64,000 bases of DNA from an uncultured Campylobacter sp. (GTDB lineage Bacteria; Campylobacterota; Campylobacteria; Campylobacterales; Campylobacteraceae), in NCBI RefSeq assembly GCF_938039205.1, contig NZ_CALHVM010000049.1:1-64000 (forward strand). Direction: 5' to 3'. Below, piece by piece: positions 41,359 through 50,023 of this stretch. The notes below the pieces were generated by a model that worked only from the letters and a program-made list of their open reading frames with translations, was not told where the DNA came from and ran no database searches. The translations under genes and the position numbers were made by a program. Every line of letters starts with the position of its first letter. Positions within the stretch are counted from its first letter, which is position 1.

Positions 41359-43131
41359 TTGATCGAAAAAATACAGCAAACAACGATAACTAAAGATAAT
41401 TTTTTGGGTATAAACTTGAACGAAATACTCAAAGACGCAAAATATTTTGACGATTACAGTTTTAAATTTGCGGACTTGTGCAAGGAAAATTTTAGAAATG
41501 GAAATTTAAAAGCGAGCAAGGTATTTTATTTATTAAGAAATGCTTGCTCTATGACTTTAAAACCCGGAAGCCTAAACGAGCCGTACGAAGCCGGGTGCAT
41601 CTGGGGCAATGGCAGACCGGCAATATTGGATGATTTTACCGAGCAAGATTTGGAATTTTTCGAAAGTATTTTGGATGAAATAACCGATTGCAGACTAAAA
41701 TCAAGGATAGCCGATATTTTATGGATTTTAAAAAGTCCCAAAAATACTAAATTTTTAGAGATCGCCGCAAATGAGTACTCGAAAATATCTCTAGAGCCAA
41801 GCTCGCTAAATCAATTTAAGATAGATGCGTTTGAAAGAGCTATTAGACTATCGCAGCTATCTAAAATTACAAAAAATCAATACGCCGAAATATCGAATAA
41901 AATTTTAGAATGTTTTAATAAGGCAGAACCGGCCGATAAATACTACTGCTTAAGGATGTCGTATTTATTAGATATCGCTAAGCTAGACAAAAAACTGCAA
42001 TCAAGCGTAGCTGAAAAATTAGAAAATTTTGCCGATACCTTTGCCAAAGAGGAAGAATTTATTGCAGCAATAGACTATTACCAAGAGTCGCAAAAATGGT
42101 ATAGGAAGCTCGAAAATAGCCATAAAATAGCCGAAACTGCACTTAAAATAGCTAATATCTTAATAGAAAAAGCAAAAGGAAATGGCGCTATATCGTCAAA
42201 AATAGATCTAGAGCAAGCGCTAAAAGAGCTTAGAAGCGTTCCCAAAAAAGATAGAAATAGGCTAGGAATCGATCAAAAAATAGACGAGATACGCGAGCTG
42301 ATAGAGCAAAATAATCAAGATATCGGAAGTGAAATGAGCTTAATTGCTACCGATAAGATTGATATTTCACGCTATCAAAATAATGCAAAGCTAGCAGTAA
42401 AAGGCAAGCAACTAACTGAAGCGATATTATGCCTAGCTAATATCACAGCAAATCCGCTATATGAAGATATCAAAAAGTCATCCGAGAGCATTTTAAAGGA
42501 GTCTCTGCTTTCAAATTTTATTACTCAAATTTACGTAGATACCGACGGAAGGAAACCATCGCAAATAACGACAAAAGATGATCGATTAAAACATGAAATG
42601 TACCAGGAATACTATATACACGTCAAGTTGGCGGTAGACGGCAGTATACTGCCCGCATTTTGGCAAATTTTAGAGGAACATAGAGTGCCTATACGCTTCA
42701 TTTATGATATTTGCAGAAATTCTAGCACGGTTCCGGCTGGCAGGGCAGATATCTGGGCGCAAGGTTTATATTACGGTTTTGACAGAGATTTTTTGGTTTC
42801 AAGTCATTTGCTGATACCTCAAATAGAGCATTTGACGAGAATTTTGCTACAACAAGAAAAAATTCCTACGACTACTATCGATGAATACGGCGTAGAATCG
42901 GAAAAAAGCATAAACTCGCTTTTACAAGAACCAAAAATATATGAATTGCTCGGGAGAGATTTGACGGAAGAGCTAAAATTTCTACTAACGGAGCCGATGG
43001 GGCTAAACTACAGAAATAAAATATGTCACGGACTAGTCGGCGAATCTCCAAACGATGCCGATATTTATATTTGGTGGCTTTGCCTTAGGCTAGTGGTTAA
43101 TAATTGTGTTTTATTCGGGGTTACTCGCTAG
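41359..43131 (+). CDS. DUF4209/HEPN-like protein, possible defence factor
   Basis: This 590-residue, largely helical protein lacks signal or membrane segments. The C-terminal region (about 430-590) fits DUF4209, ending with LNYRNKICHGLVG. R552 and H557 form the Rx4H motif of HEPN ribonucleases. The N-terminal part may be a DUF7380-type region with TPR-like helical pairs in the middle. The gene is more AT-rich than its neighbours and stands just before a tRNA cluster, both signs of acquisition. Proteins of this make-up occur in defence islands, so an RNA-cleaving abortive-infection role is plausible but unproven. The start is TTG with AAAAAGGA upstream. Confidence 0.65.
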   Translation: MIEKIQQTTITKDNFLGINLNEILKDAKYFDDYSFKFADLCKENFRNGNLKASKVFYLLRNACSMTLKPGSLNEPYEAGCIWGNGRPAILDDFTEQDLEFFESILDEITDCRLKSRIADILWILKSPKNTKFLEIAANEYSKISLEPSSLNQFKIDAFERAIRLSQLSKITKNQYAEISNKILECFNKAEPADKYYCLRMSYLLDIAKLDKKLQSSVAEKLENFADTFAKEEEFIAAIDYYQESQKWYRKLENSHKIAETALKIANILIEKAKGNGAISSKIDLEQALKELRSVPKKDRNRLGIDQKIDEIRELIEQNNQDIGSEMSLIATDKIDISRYQNNAKLAVKGKQLTEAILCLANITANPLYEDIKKSSESILKESLLSNFITQIYVDTDGRKPSQITTKDDRLKHEMYQEYYIHVKLAVDGSILPAFWQILEEHRVPIRFIYDICRNSSTVPAGRADIWAQGLYYGFDRDFLVSSHLLIPQIEHLTRILLQQEKIPTTTIDEYGVESEKSINSLLQEPKIYELLGRDLTEELKFLLTEPMGLNYRNKICHGLVGESPNDADIYIWWLCLRLVVNNCVLFGVTR

Positions 43132-43255
43132 AATTTATTACTTTAACTGCAAATAATACACGCGATAAAATCAAAAAAAATTACTAAAATTTAAAAAAAT
43201 ACAACTAAAAGTTGGGGATACTCATATATTAGGAGTTAATACAATAATTAAATAG

Positions 43256-43345
43256 TGGCCGGGAGATAGGGATTCGAACCCCAGGAGGCTTTCACACCTC
43301 AACGGTTTTCAAGACCGCCGCTTTCGACCGCTCAGCCATCTCCCG
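43256..43345 (-). tRNA. tRNA-Ser (anticodon TGA)
   Basis: 90 bases with a long variable arm. The acceptor CGGGAGA pairs with TCTCCCG, the discriminator is G, CCA is encoded, and the anticodon loop CTTGAAA gives TGA. Confidence 0.95.
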
Positions 43346-43375
43346 TAAAAATATTTTGGCTAATTATAGCCAAAT

Positions 43376-43531
43376 TTATTCGGTTTTTTCCTTAACGTAG
43401 GAAGCGCCTTTGTTGACTTTTTCCTTTGACCATTCAACGGCGTTATTTGTGTCCTCTTTGGCTCCGCGCCAAGTATTTGAACAGCCAACCATAAACAAAG
43501 CGGCAGATAATAGCACTAGTAAATAACGCAT
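43376..43531 (-). CDS. Entericidin-like small lipoprotein
   Basis: A 51-residue lipoprotein with lipobox MVGC (Cys17), then SNTWRGAKEDTNNAVEWSKEK and a Lys/Glu-rich amphipathic tail. The length and the NTxRGxxED...A pattern are those of the entericidin A/B family, small membrane lipoproteins linked to antidote/toxin pairs and stress in enterobacteria. It lies between tRNA-Ser and tRNA-Cys on the same strand, with GGAGAGAAA before the ATG. Confidence 0.75.
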   Translation of the reverse strand: MRYLLVLLSAALFMVGCSNTWRGAKEDTNNAVEWSKEKVNKGASYVKEKTE

Positions 43532-43550
43532 TTTCTCTCCTTATAATTTT

Positions 43551-43624
43551 TGGAGGCGACACCCGGATTCGAACCGGGGATCAAAGCTTTGCAGGCTCAT
43601 GCCTTACCACTTGGCTATGTCGCC
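43551..43624 (-). tRNA. tRNA-Cys (anticodon GCA)
   Basis: Acceptor GGCGACA pairs with TGTCGCC, the anticodon is GCA within CTGCAAA, and CCA is encoded. Confidence 0.95.
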
Positions 43625-43634
43625 TAAAAGTCAA

Positions 43635-43721
43635 TGGTGCCCGAAACCGGACTTGAACCGGTACGGTAAAAATTACCGAGGGATTTTAAGTCCCTTGCGT
43701 CTACCATTCCGCCACCCGGGC
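43635..43721 (-). tRNA. tRNA-Leu (anticodon TAA)
   Basis: 87 bases with a long variable arm. Acceptor GCCCGGG pairs with TTCGGGC, the anticodon loop CTTAAAA gives TAA, and CCA is encoded. Confidence 0.95.
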
Positions 43722-43746
43722 AAAAATTCCCTAAATTTAAAACCGA

Positions 43747-43821
43747 TGGAGCGGGAAACGAGATTCGAACTCGCGACCCCAACCTTGGCAAGGTTGTGCT
43801 CTACCCCTGAGCTATTCCCGC
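43747..43821 (-). tRNA. tRNA-Gly (anticodon GCC)
   Basis: Acceptor GCGGGAA pairs with TTCCCGC, the anticodon loop TTGCCAA gives GCC, and CCA is encoded. Confidence 0.95.
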
Positions 43822-43938
43822 ATTTTGTTTGAAAAATGAGATTTTAGCTGATTTTTGCTTAAAATTTTATTTTATTTCGTCAAATTTCAAAATTTCGTAA
43901 GATAAAAATGATATAATTCCAAAATCTTTTCGACAATT

Positions 43939-44014
<76 letters not shown>

Positions 44015-44152
44015 TCTTTAAATTTCTTCCCCAAATTTTACATCATCAAAAACTTTGATTAATTTATGTTTTATAGTTAATATCGCAACCTCTGAAAATA
44101 GTATTTTAAGCTTGCTTGTGTTAGTATCGGCAAAATTTAGTACGGGAAAAAG

Positions 44153-44848
44153 ATGCAAGATTACTCCGTTTTAGACGTTTTATCCAACAAAAAAGTCCTT
44201 TGTTTAGAGGATGAACCATATATATTAAAAAATATGATCGACTCTCTCGAGCTGTTTTTTGCCGAAGTAAAAGGCGTAAGCGACGGCATCGAGGCGCTAG
44301 ATGAGGCTATGAGCGGTTCATACGACGCGCTCGTCCTAGACGTCAGCGTCCCGCACATGGACGGACTAGAGGTAGCCAAAAAGATCCGCTCTGCAAATCG
44401 CAAAATCCCGATCGTAATTATCTCAAGCCACACCGAGCAAGAGTACTTGTGGCGCGCAGTGGAGCTAAAGATCACGAGATATCTCTCAAAACCTTATGAC
44501 AAAGACACTTTTATAAAGGCGCTAGAAGACGTCGCGATGGAGCTTATCGACCATACGCCGATGTTTAGTATCAACGACGACCTCAAATACGACTTTAGCA
44601 AAAAAATCATATATATAAAGGAAGAGGCCTGTCACCTCTCCAAAAGCGAGAGCAAGCTTTTGGAGTATTTTTTAAACAACAAAAACCAGACGATCACTTA
44701 CGAGCAGCTGTTTGACTACATGTGGGAATTTGAGCAGCCGACCAAAGAAGCCATCAAAACCATCGTAAAAGAGCTGCGCCGCAAGATCGGCAAGGACACG
44801 ATCAAAAATTTATACGGCGTAGGATATCTATGTGAAGTCCAAATTTAA
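44153..44848 (+). CDS. mccR: OmpR-type response regulator of the mcc locus
   Basis: This 231-residue regulator has a receiver domain with acidic pocket LEDEP, phosphoacceptor Asp63 (LVLDVSVPHMDG) and Lys113 (LSKPYD). A winged-helix output domain follows (LSKSESKLLEYFLNNKNQTITYEQLFDYMW through KTIVKELRRKIG). It overlaps the sensor gene by 17 bases and lies directly upstream of mccA, so it should activate the sulfite reductase operon. The symbol is taken from the equivalent Wolinella system. Confidence 0.85.
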   Translation: MQDYSVLDVLSNKKVLCLEDEPYILKNMIDSLELFFAEVKGVSDGIEALDEAMSGSYDALVLDVSVPHMDGLEVAKKIRSANRKIPIVIISSHTEQEYLWRAVELKITRYLSKPYDKDTFIKALEDVAMELIDHTPMFSINDDLKYDFSKKIIYIKEEACHLSKSESKLLEYFLNNKNQTITYEQLFDYMWEFEQPTKEAIKTIVKELRRKIGKDTIKNLYGVGYLCEVQI

Positions 44849-46271
44849 ATTTATTATCCTACTGCTCGTCGTTTTATACGGCGCCATTACCGTTTTGGTT
44901 TTTAACTTTTACCGCGATCTTGCGCTAAAAGACGCCAAGCAGGAGGCCGTTTACGTGCTAGATGCGATGAACGGCATACGCGACTACATCTCTACCGTCC
45001 AGCGCCCGCTCATAGATGAGCTAAAAGATCACGGCATCATAGACAAAGACCTTTTTGACCCCAGACTCATGTCCTCATCCTACATCACGCGTCAAATTTA
45101 CAAAATCCAGCTCGCCAAAAAAAACATAAACTACGACTACAGGCTAACGGCGACGAATCCGCTAAATCCCGAGCACGAAGGCACGGAGTTTGAAAATGAA
45201 ATTTTAGAAGGGTTTAAAGAGGGCAAATACGAGGTCTACTCTGACGTAATCAAAGACCAAAACGCCTCATACTTTTTCGTCGGCCTTCCTATCAAAAACT
45301 CCCACCCGTCATGCGTCGAATGTCACAACATAAACAGCGCGCCTAAAAAAATGCTCGAACAATACGGAAATTTAAATAATTTCGAGGGCAAAGTCGGCGA
45401 CACGATAGCGATGGTGAGCTTTAAAATCCCGGTAAAAAGCATTTTGCTCTATCATAAACAAGAATTTATCGTTAGCGGCGTGGCGATCACGGCGATATTT
45501 GCGGCGTTTTTATTTTTCGTTTATAAAATCCACAAAAGCAACGAAAAAACCAAGTTGCAAAACGAGCTTTTGATGATAAATCAAAGCCGCCTGGCCTCGA
45601 TGGGCGAAATGATCGGAAATATCTCGCACCAGTGGCGCCAGCCTCTAGCGCAGATCAGCTCGACTCTGGTAAATTTGGAGCTTTACTCCGAGCGAGGCAA
45701 GCTAAGCGAACAGAGGCTAAAAGAGGCCATCGAGGAAGCAAACGAGCAGGTCAAATTTATGTCCAGCACTATCGAGGATTTTAAAAATTTCTTTAATCCA
45801 AATATGCCAAAGAGCGAATTTGACGTAAAACAGGCCATAGAACAGGCTTGTAAAATTTTAAACGCGACGCTCAAAAAGCACGTCATCGACGTAAAAGTCG
45901 AAATAAAAGAAAATTTTACGCTTTACGGCAACATAAACGAACTTATTCAAATTTTAATTAACATTATAAATAACGCCAAAGAAGCATTTTTAAACGCGCC
46001 GCAAGAGCGGGCGCAAGCAAACCGATGGCAAATTTTAATAACAGCCCTTTTGCAAAACGGAGAACGCGCGATAACGCTCGAAAATAACGCCGGCAATATA
46101 GATAAAGCGGTGATAAATAAAATTTTCAAGCCGCATTTTACTACGAAAAAATCAGGTAGCGGGCTTGGACTATATATGAGCAAGGTAATAGCCGAAAAAA
46201 ATAACGCCCGAATTTGCGCGCAAAATATAAATAACGGCGTAGTATTTACTATTAAATTTAAAAATTCATAA
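44832..46271 (+). CDS. mccS: Haem-binding sensor histidine kinase of the mcc locus
   Basis: This 479-residue membrane kinase has an N-terminal membrane segment (FIILLLVVLYGAITVLVFNF) and a periplasmic Tll0287-like (DUF3365) sensor domain with a covalent haem site CVECH (residues 161-165). A second membrane segment (IVSGVAITAIFAAFLFFVY) leads to the kinase core. His266 (ISHQWRQPLAQIS) is the phosphorylation site; the N-box ILINIINNAKEAF and G-box KSGSGLGLYMSKVI are intact. The haem could sense redox state, sulfite or NO, linking signal to mccA transcription. Confidence 0.87.
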   Translation: MKSKFKFIILLLVVLYGAITVLVFNFYRDLALKDAKQEAVYVLDAMNGIRDYISTVQRPLIDELKDHGIIDKDLFDPRLMSSSYITRQIYKIQLAKKNINYDYRLTATNPLNPEHEGTEFENEILEGFKEGKYEVYSDVIKDQNASYFFVGLPIKNSHPSCVECHNINSAPKKMLEQYGNLNNFEGKVGDTIAMVSFKIPVKSILLYHKQEFIVSGVAITAIFAAFLFFVYKIHKSNEKTKLQNELLMINQSRLASMGEMIGNISHQWRQPLAQISSTLVNLELYSERGKLSEQRLKEAIEEANEQVKFMSSTIEDFKNFFNPNMPKSEFDVKQAIEQACKILNATLKKHVIDVKVEIKENFTLYGNINELIQILINIINNAKEAFLNAPQERAQANRWQILITALLQNGERAITLENNAGNIDKAVINKIFKPHFTTKKSGSGLGLYMSKVIAEKNNARICAQNINNGVVFTIKFKNS

Positions 46272-46368
46272 TTTATTAATATTCCCCTTTTTTCGCCCCC
46301 TTTTTACGATAGCATTATCAGTATGAAATCTTTTTGATTTTAGATCCAAAATTTATAAGGAGGGCGCA

Positions 46369-48435
46369 ATGAGGAATTTAAGTAAAACCTTATTAGGTTT
46401 GCTTATGGGCGTTAGCGTCTTCGCATCGCAAGCCTGTTGCGAAGAACACAACATGCAGATGTCTCAACAAGCGCGAGACGTCATAGCAAACCCAAAAGGT
46501 ACGCTTCAAAGTAGAGGCGTAATATCCTTGCAAGACTATATCGTAGAAGAGCAAGAGATGTATGAGTGGCTGTTTAAAAACCACCCGATTTTCACAAAAT
46601 ACGGCGGCAAAACAGTCGGTAAACTAGACGTTCACGACCGTGGACTTGAGTGGCTTGCCGAAGGTCACGGCTTTGACATGTCAAAAGCTAGTAAAAGAGA
46701 CGGCGGTAAAGGCTACAGCTCTATGATGTATAGGATACCTGCGGGTTCGTCTTTGCAGTTTCCTAACAAATTCGTAGGATCTGAAAAGTGCGGCGAGTGC
46801 CACCCTGCGCAGTACGAGGTATGGAGCAGATCGCGCCACGCCACTACTATCCGCTTCCCTGGCGAGCACCCTGAGGTTAACAACAACCTAACCGATCCGG
46901 TATTTAGCCCAGACACTGCGTCCATCTTGCCTCAAGGTATTACTCCGGACGTTATTTATGCGACCGTCGGACACCTAAGAACCAAATTCGGCTACGTAGA
47001 CGCGTGGTTGCTGCGAGGAACTTACCACGTAGAGGGCGGTTTGCTACGAGACGGCACCGGTCAGATCGTAGCAGGCGGTAACCAATTCCAAAGAACTTGG
47101 GCGCTAAATTTAACTCCTGAAACGGTTAAGAAAATCAAAGATTTCGTTCCTGATTTTCCGGAAACTCTAGCTGATTACGGCGATAACGGCGGATACGTCA
47201 GAGGTCTAGCCTCATACGCCGCTAAATACAAAAAGTCAATGTTCTTCCAAGCAAACGCTTCTTACTGCGAAGTTTGCCACCCGTTCAAATTTGACTTTAA
47301 AACCAAGAAAGAGTTCTATGCGGCTCTAGGTAATGCTAAAGAGCTTCAAAAACACACTATCTCTAAAGGCGTAAGCTGTGAGGAGTGTCACGGAGCCGGC
47401 GGTCACCTTGACGGAGCTACAAACTTTAGAACATCAAACTGCGAACGCTGTCACCAAAGATTTAACTATAGCCCAGACCTAGCTAGAGCCAATCCTCTAA
47501 ACCAAGGCAAGCTTGACCTATCTCTAAGCTCTAAATTTAAATCAATGGGACCAGGATGCGGATCTGAGGGTTCACAATCATACTTTACCGCTCACTACGA
47601 TAAAGGTATGCGCTGCACCACTTGCCACGATCCTCACGATAACACAGGTCCGGTTGTAGGCGATAAGACTATCAAGGGCGTAAACTATAACTCAGAGCAA
47701 GGCTACCTAAGTGCGCTTTACACCAAACCAAAAATCAGAAAAGATTGTCAAGATTGCCACAAAGAGCAAGCATATATCGCTTCTAGAGCCGATACGCACA
47801 AAGACAACACTTGCGCATCTTGCCACATGCCGTTCATGATGAGCTGCGAGAACTTCTATGCTATCCAGTTCCAAGACAACGCTGGATTTGATACTCAAAG
47901 AAGATCTCACATCTGGAAGATCGACGTAGATCCAGCTAGAAAATCTCTAGTTGCGGGCGACGCTGCTAAAGGACCAAGAGACGCTAAAGATTGGCACTTC
48001 CAAAGAGATAAAAACGGACATAACTTCGTTGACCTAATGTGGGCGTGCGCTAGAACGTCTTGGGCGGATAAAGATATGCAAGATACTAAAGGCTGCCACA
48101 GCCCAGTACTATCTGAGCTAAAACCTACCCTACACTTCAAGAACCAAAAACAGGTTTACGACGAAGTAATGGGATGGCAAACCCCTGTTAAAAACGACTT
48201 CTCTCAAGTCAAAATCGGTATCGAGGGACTTTACGCTATCTTAGAAACTAAGAAACTAAGCCCTAGCGATAAGACAAGAGTTTATGAGCTAATCGAAAAA
48301 GCGCAAGACACAGTTGACTTGCTACAAAAAGACGGCTCATGGGGTATGCACGGCTTTAAATATACAAAACAAAGACTCGACGCTTCTAAAGAGTACATCA
48401 AAGAAGCCCAAAGAATCATAAATAACAATTTATGA
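46369..48435 (+). CDS. mccA: MccA, octahaem cytochrome c sulfite reductase
   Basis: Periplasmic terminal reductase converting sulfite to sulfide. The 688 residues have a signal peptide and seven CXXCH sites (CGECH, CEVCH, CEECH, CERCH, CTTCH, CQDCH, CASCH). An eighth, unusual site has Cys560, fifteen residues, then Cys576-His, the CX15CH haem 2-type site that defines MccA. Cys397 (GPGCGS) and Cys493 (MSCENF) are 96 residues apart, the same distance as the two Cu(I)-binding Cys of the Wolinella enzyme. A strong AAGGAGGG precedes the ATG. The operon downstream supplies electron transfer, haem lyase and copper handling. Confidence 0.96.
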   Translation: MRNLSKTLLGLLMGVSVFASQACCEEHNMQMSQQARDVIANPKGTLQSRGVISLQDYIVEEQEMYEWLFKNHPIFTKYGGKTVGKLDVHDRGLEWLAEGHGFDMSKASKRDGGKGYSSMMYRIPAGSSLQFPNKFVGSEKCGECHPAQYEVWSRSRHATTIRFPGEHPEVNNNLTDPVFSPDTASILPQGITPDVIYATVGHLRTKFGYVDAWLLRGTYHVEGGLLRDGTGQIVAGGNQFQRTWALNLTPETVKKIKDFVPDFPETLADYGDNGGYVRGLASYAAKYKKSMFFQANASYCEVCHPFKFDFKTKKEFYAALGNAKELQKHTISKGVSCEECHGAGGHLDGATNFRTSNCERCHQRFNYSPDLARANPLNQGKLDLSLSSKFKSMGPGCGSEGSQSYFTAHYDKGMRCTTCHDPHDNTGPVVGDKTIKGVNYNSEQGYLSALYTKPKIRKDCQDCHKEQAYIASRADTHKDNTCASCHMPFMMSCENFYAIQFQDNAGFDTQRRSHIWKIDVDPARKSLVAGDAAKGPRDAKDWHFQRDKNGHNFVDLMWACARTSWADKDMQDTKGCHSPVLSELKPTLHFKNQKQVYDEVMGWQTPVKNDFSQVKIGIEGLYAILETKKLSPSDKTRVYELIEKAQDTVDLLQKDGSWGMHGFKYTKQRLDASKEYIKEAQRIINNNL

Positions 48436-48444
48436 TGCGATTAC

Positions 48445-48468
48445 GGACGCCGCAAAAGTGCGGCGTCC
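48445..48468 (+). promoter_or_regulatory. Strong hairpin between mccA and mccB
   Basis: GGACGCCGC (48445-48453) and GCGGCGTCC (48460-48468) form a perfect 9-bp stem with a 6-base loop. No T-run follows, so it more likely protects the mccA message end or reduces read-through than terminates fully. Confidence 0.6.
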
Positions 48469-48489
48469 AAATTTAATAAGGTAAAATTT

Positions 48490-49302
48490 ATGCGTTTTAA
48501 ACTTAGCAAAAACCCGATTTTAGCTCTTTGCCTAACGGCCGGTTGCGTCTTGTGCGCTAGCGCGGCGGATAAAGAGACGATGACGCAAGAGCAAAAAGAA
48601 TCATACAGTATCGGAATTTCAACCGGAACCTATATCTCCACACAACTAAAAAAACAAGAAAGCCTAGGCGTTAAATTTGACAGCAAGGCTATTTTAGACG
48701 GTTTTGCAGATGCCTTTAAAAAAGAACAAAAACTAACGGACGAAGAAATAATCTCTCTACTCAATCAAAGGGACGAAAAATTAAATAAGCTAACCCAAGA
48801 CGCGCTAAAAAAAGCGCTTGAAAAAAATTTAAAAGAGGGCGAAGAATTTATGGCGAAAAACGCCAAAAACAAAAAGGTCAAAACGACTAAATCAGGGCTT
48901 CAGTACGAAGTCATGGCTGTCGGCGACGGCGACAAACCAAGACCTGAGAGCGTAGTCGCGCTAAACTATAAAGCTTACCTCATAAACGGTAAAGTTTTTG
49001 ACGATACGTACTCTAGAAACGAGCCTGCGATCCTTTCGATGGTAAATTTAATAGACGGCCTACAAGAGGGCCTCATGATGATGAACGGCAACTCAAAATA
49101 TAAATTCGTCATCCCGTCTCACCTAGCTTACGGAGACGAGGGCGCAGACGAGATACCGGGCGGCTCGACGCTGATTTTTGAAGTCGAGTTAGTAAAGGCG
49201 CTAAAACCTGGCGAACTAGCCGGCGCAGCCAAAAAACTAAGCGAAACTCAGCCGCGCAATTTCCATGGCGCGCATAGCCACGGAAGTAGCGTTGGTAGAT
49301 AA
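48490..49302 (+). CDS. mccB: MccB, FKBP-type peptidyl-prolyl cis-trans isomerase
   Basis: This 270-residue exported protein has a signal peptide with a Cys-containing end (CLTAGCVLCASA), an FKBP-N type dimerisation domain (SYSIGISTGTYISTQLKK), and an FKBP domain (GLQYEVMAVGDGDKP through YGDEGADEIPGGSTLIFEVELV). It would help fold MccA in the periplasm. A His-rich tail (HGAHSHGSS) may bind metal, perhaps copper for MccA. It lies second in the mcc operon, as in Wolinella. Confidence 0.9.
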   Translation: MRFKLSKNPILALCLTAGCVLCASAADKETMTQEQKESYSIGISTGTYISTQLKKQESLGVKFDSKAILDGFADAFKKEQKLTDEEIISLLNQRDEKLNKLTQDALKKALEKNLKEGEEFMAKNAKNKKVKTTKSGLQYEVMAVGDGDKPRPESVVALNYKAYLINGKVFDDTYSRNEPAILSMVNLIDGLQEGLMMMNGNSKYKFVIPSHLAYGDEGADEIPGGSTLIFEVELVKALKPGELAGAAKKLSETQPRNFHGAHSHGSSVGR

Positions 49303-49338
49303 ATTTAGGATATTTAATCCATACGGATGGAGAAGAAT

Positions 49339-50022
49339 ATGAAAGAGCAAAATACAAGAAGGACGTTTTTTAAATTCCTTGCTTCGGGCGCGGCGGTTGC
49401 GGGAGCGACTGGCGTACTGGGCAAGAGTATAAATTTAGACGCCCAAACGGAAAACGGCAAAAAGCCGCACTACGGCATGATCTTTGATCAGAACAAATGC
49501 GTCGGCTGTACCGACTGCGAGGTCGCCTGTCAAAAGGTAAATTTGGTCCCAAAAGGCCAGATGAGGCTTTTTATCCAGGATAAAACCGATCCGCTAAATT
49601 TGAAAGAAAAGCGCTACGTCAGGGTTTCCTGTCAGCAGTGCGAGGATGCGCCATGCGTGACTGTTTGCCCGACGAAAGCCTGTCACAAGGACGAAAAAAC
49701 CGGCATCACGACGATGAATACCGACGACTGCATCGCCTGTAAATACTGCATCGTCGCCTGTCCTTACGACGTGCGCTTCATAAACCACGATACCAAAGCC
49801 GCAGAGAGCTGCAACTTCTGCTTGGATACGAATTTAAAAGACGGTCACGAGCCCGCCTGCATCGAGGCGTGCAGATACGAGGCGATCGTATTCGGCGATC
49901 TAAACGACGAAAGCTCGCACATCAGCAAGCTACTTCGCGTAAAAGACAGCCTGCGAATGCATCCTGAGTGCGGCACGAAGCCGAGCCTGCGCTATATTCC
50001 TGCGGTTAGATTGGGGGTGTGA
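49339..50022 (+). CDS. mccC: MccC, periplasmic iron-sulfur protein
   Basis: This NrfC-like ferredoxin subunit of about 227 residues has a Tat signal (TRRTFFKFLASG) and Cys clusters for four [4Fe-4S] centres: CVGCTDCEVAC, CQQCEDAPCVTVC, CIACKYCIVAC and CNFCLDTNLKDGHEPACIEAC. It would carry electrons from MccD towards MccA. I take the ATG at 49339 (GGAG six bases before) rather than 49327. The gene is followed after one base by mccD. Confidence 0.93.
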   Translation: MKEQNTRRTFFKFLASGAAVAGATGVLGKSINLDAQTENGKKPHYGMIFDQNKCVGCTDCEVACQKVNLVPKGQMRLFIQDKTDPLNLKEKRYVRVSCQQCEDAPCVTVCPTKACHKDEKTGITTMNTDDCIACKYCIVACPYDVRFINHDTKAAESCNFCLDTNLKDGHEPACIEACRYEAIVFGDLNDESSHISKLLRVKDSLRMHPECGTKPSLRYIPAVRLGV

Positions 50023-50023
50023 T

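Noticed and set aside
43599..43832. Protein gene across the tRNA-Cys/Leu/Gly genes
   Set aside because: The frame simply translates tRNA genes on the opposite strand.
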